Positions 63,754 through 64,000 of a stretch of 64,000 nucleotides of DNA are shown here, piece by piece. A program made the translations under genes and the position numbers. The stretch is from Xylanibacter rodentium. Its GTDB lineage: Bacteria; Bacteroidota; Bacteroidia; Bacteroidales; Bacteroidaceae. Position 1 is the stretch's first letter. Each line of letters starts with the position of its first letter. The notes beneath the pieces were generated by a model. The model saw only the letters and a program-made list of their open reading frames with translations. It was not told the origin of the DNA and made no database searches. The stretch lies in assembly GCF_013166575.1 (NCBI RefSeq), contig NZ_JABKKE010000004.1, forward strand, positions 1-64,000, given 5' to 3'.

Positions 63754-64000
63754 ATGAAACAAAAACCTGATTTACCATTCTGGAAACTCTGGAATTTGAG
63801 TTTCGGCTTCTTTGGAGTACAGATAGCTTATGCTCTGCAGAGTGCGAACATCTCGCGTATTTTCGCAACGTTGGGGGCCGATCCTCACGATTTGAGTTAT
63901 TTCTGGATTCTGCCTCCGCTGATGGGAATCCTTGTGCAGCCCATTGTCGGCACATTCAGCGACAGGACATGGTGCCGTTACGGTCGCCGCATACCTTATC
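63754..64000 (+). CDS. MFS sugar transporter (SLC45/maltose type), N-terminal part cut by window edge
   Basis: The ATG at 63754 opens a frame that runs through the right edge. The visible 82 residues read MKQKPDLPFWKLWNLSFGFF, then GVQIAYALQSANISRIFATL, then WILPPLMGILVQPIVGTFSD, the start of a glycoside-type MFS importer. The N..FGVQ..LQ..N.SRI pattern occurs in inner-membrane maltose/sucrose importers of Bacteroidota. Position after the LacI-type regulator suggests it carries maltose or maltodextrins released by the SusC system into the cytoplasm. The rest is outside the window. Confidence 0.85.
   Translation, partial: MKQKPDLPFWKLWNLSFGFFGVQIAYALQSANISRIFATLGADPHDLSYFWILPPLMGILVQPIVGTFSDRTWCRYGRRIPY

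Overview
The window comes from a member of the Bacteroidota, most likely Prevotellaceae (Prevotella sensu lato). The evidence is the recurrent promoter box TANNTTTG with no Shine-Dalgarno sites, a complete SusC/SusD/SusE/SusF locus, an UpxY-type NusG paralogue, C-terminal tails of the type IX sorting type on two glycoside hydrolases, and the purB-rluB-asnS gene order. Species cannot be assigned from the sequence alone.

Layout. 1-700: the 3' end of an IS110-type transposase, a dispersed repeat and tRNA-Val. 957-18979: an almost uninterrupted minus-strand array of 17 genes. It is headed by an UpxY antiterminator with a leader of about 400 nt. It continues with a papain-fold (C39-like) peptidase, two different dynamin-like GTPases, an Hsp70 ATPase lacking its substrate domain, a GrpE-like protein, several zinc-ribbon proteins, and a tail of exported or membrane proteins, three of them built on the DnaJ CXXCXGXG zinc-finger motif. 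A VWA-domain gene follows at the end. This array is the most unusual content of the window: it looks like a self-contained, envelope-linked chaperone/membrane-remodelling system with no obvious match to a named system.

19557-30262: core genes (purB, rluB, asnS, an outer-membrane barrel gene, a CvfB-like RNA-binding protein, a LolD-like ABC ATPase, a CPA2 antiporter and asd). 30263-38580: an accessory stretch holding an ATPase-nuclease gene inserted between asd and an internally deleted asd copy, an MFS exporter, AT-rich secreted-protein genes with a structured leader, and a three-gene DUF262/DUF3696-ATPase cassette that resembles a defence module. 38837-49760: core genes (parC, a DUF3316-like gene, an S41 peptidase, an Rpn-type nuclease, recA, carboxynorspermidine dehydrogenase and rhaD). 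50552-64000: a YbaK-type deacylase, then a polysaccharide utilisation locus. That locus runs susC-susD-susE-susF-GH13 amylase-GH53 galactanase on the minus strand, with a divergent LacI-family regulator followed by an MFS sugar importer that runs off the window.

The intergenic regions hold several dispersed palindromic repeat families: a MITE-like family with arms reading CTTGTAGGGAC..TTGTATTTGTCCG, a GC-rich element of about 300 bp, a fold-back element flanked by 18-bp tandem repeats, and a nested hairpin family.

All family assignments are by eye from motifs and need a profile search to confirm.
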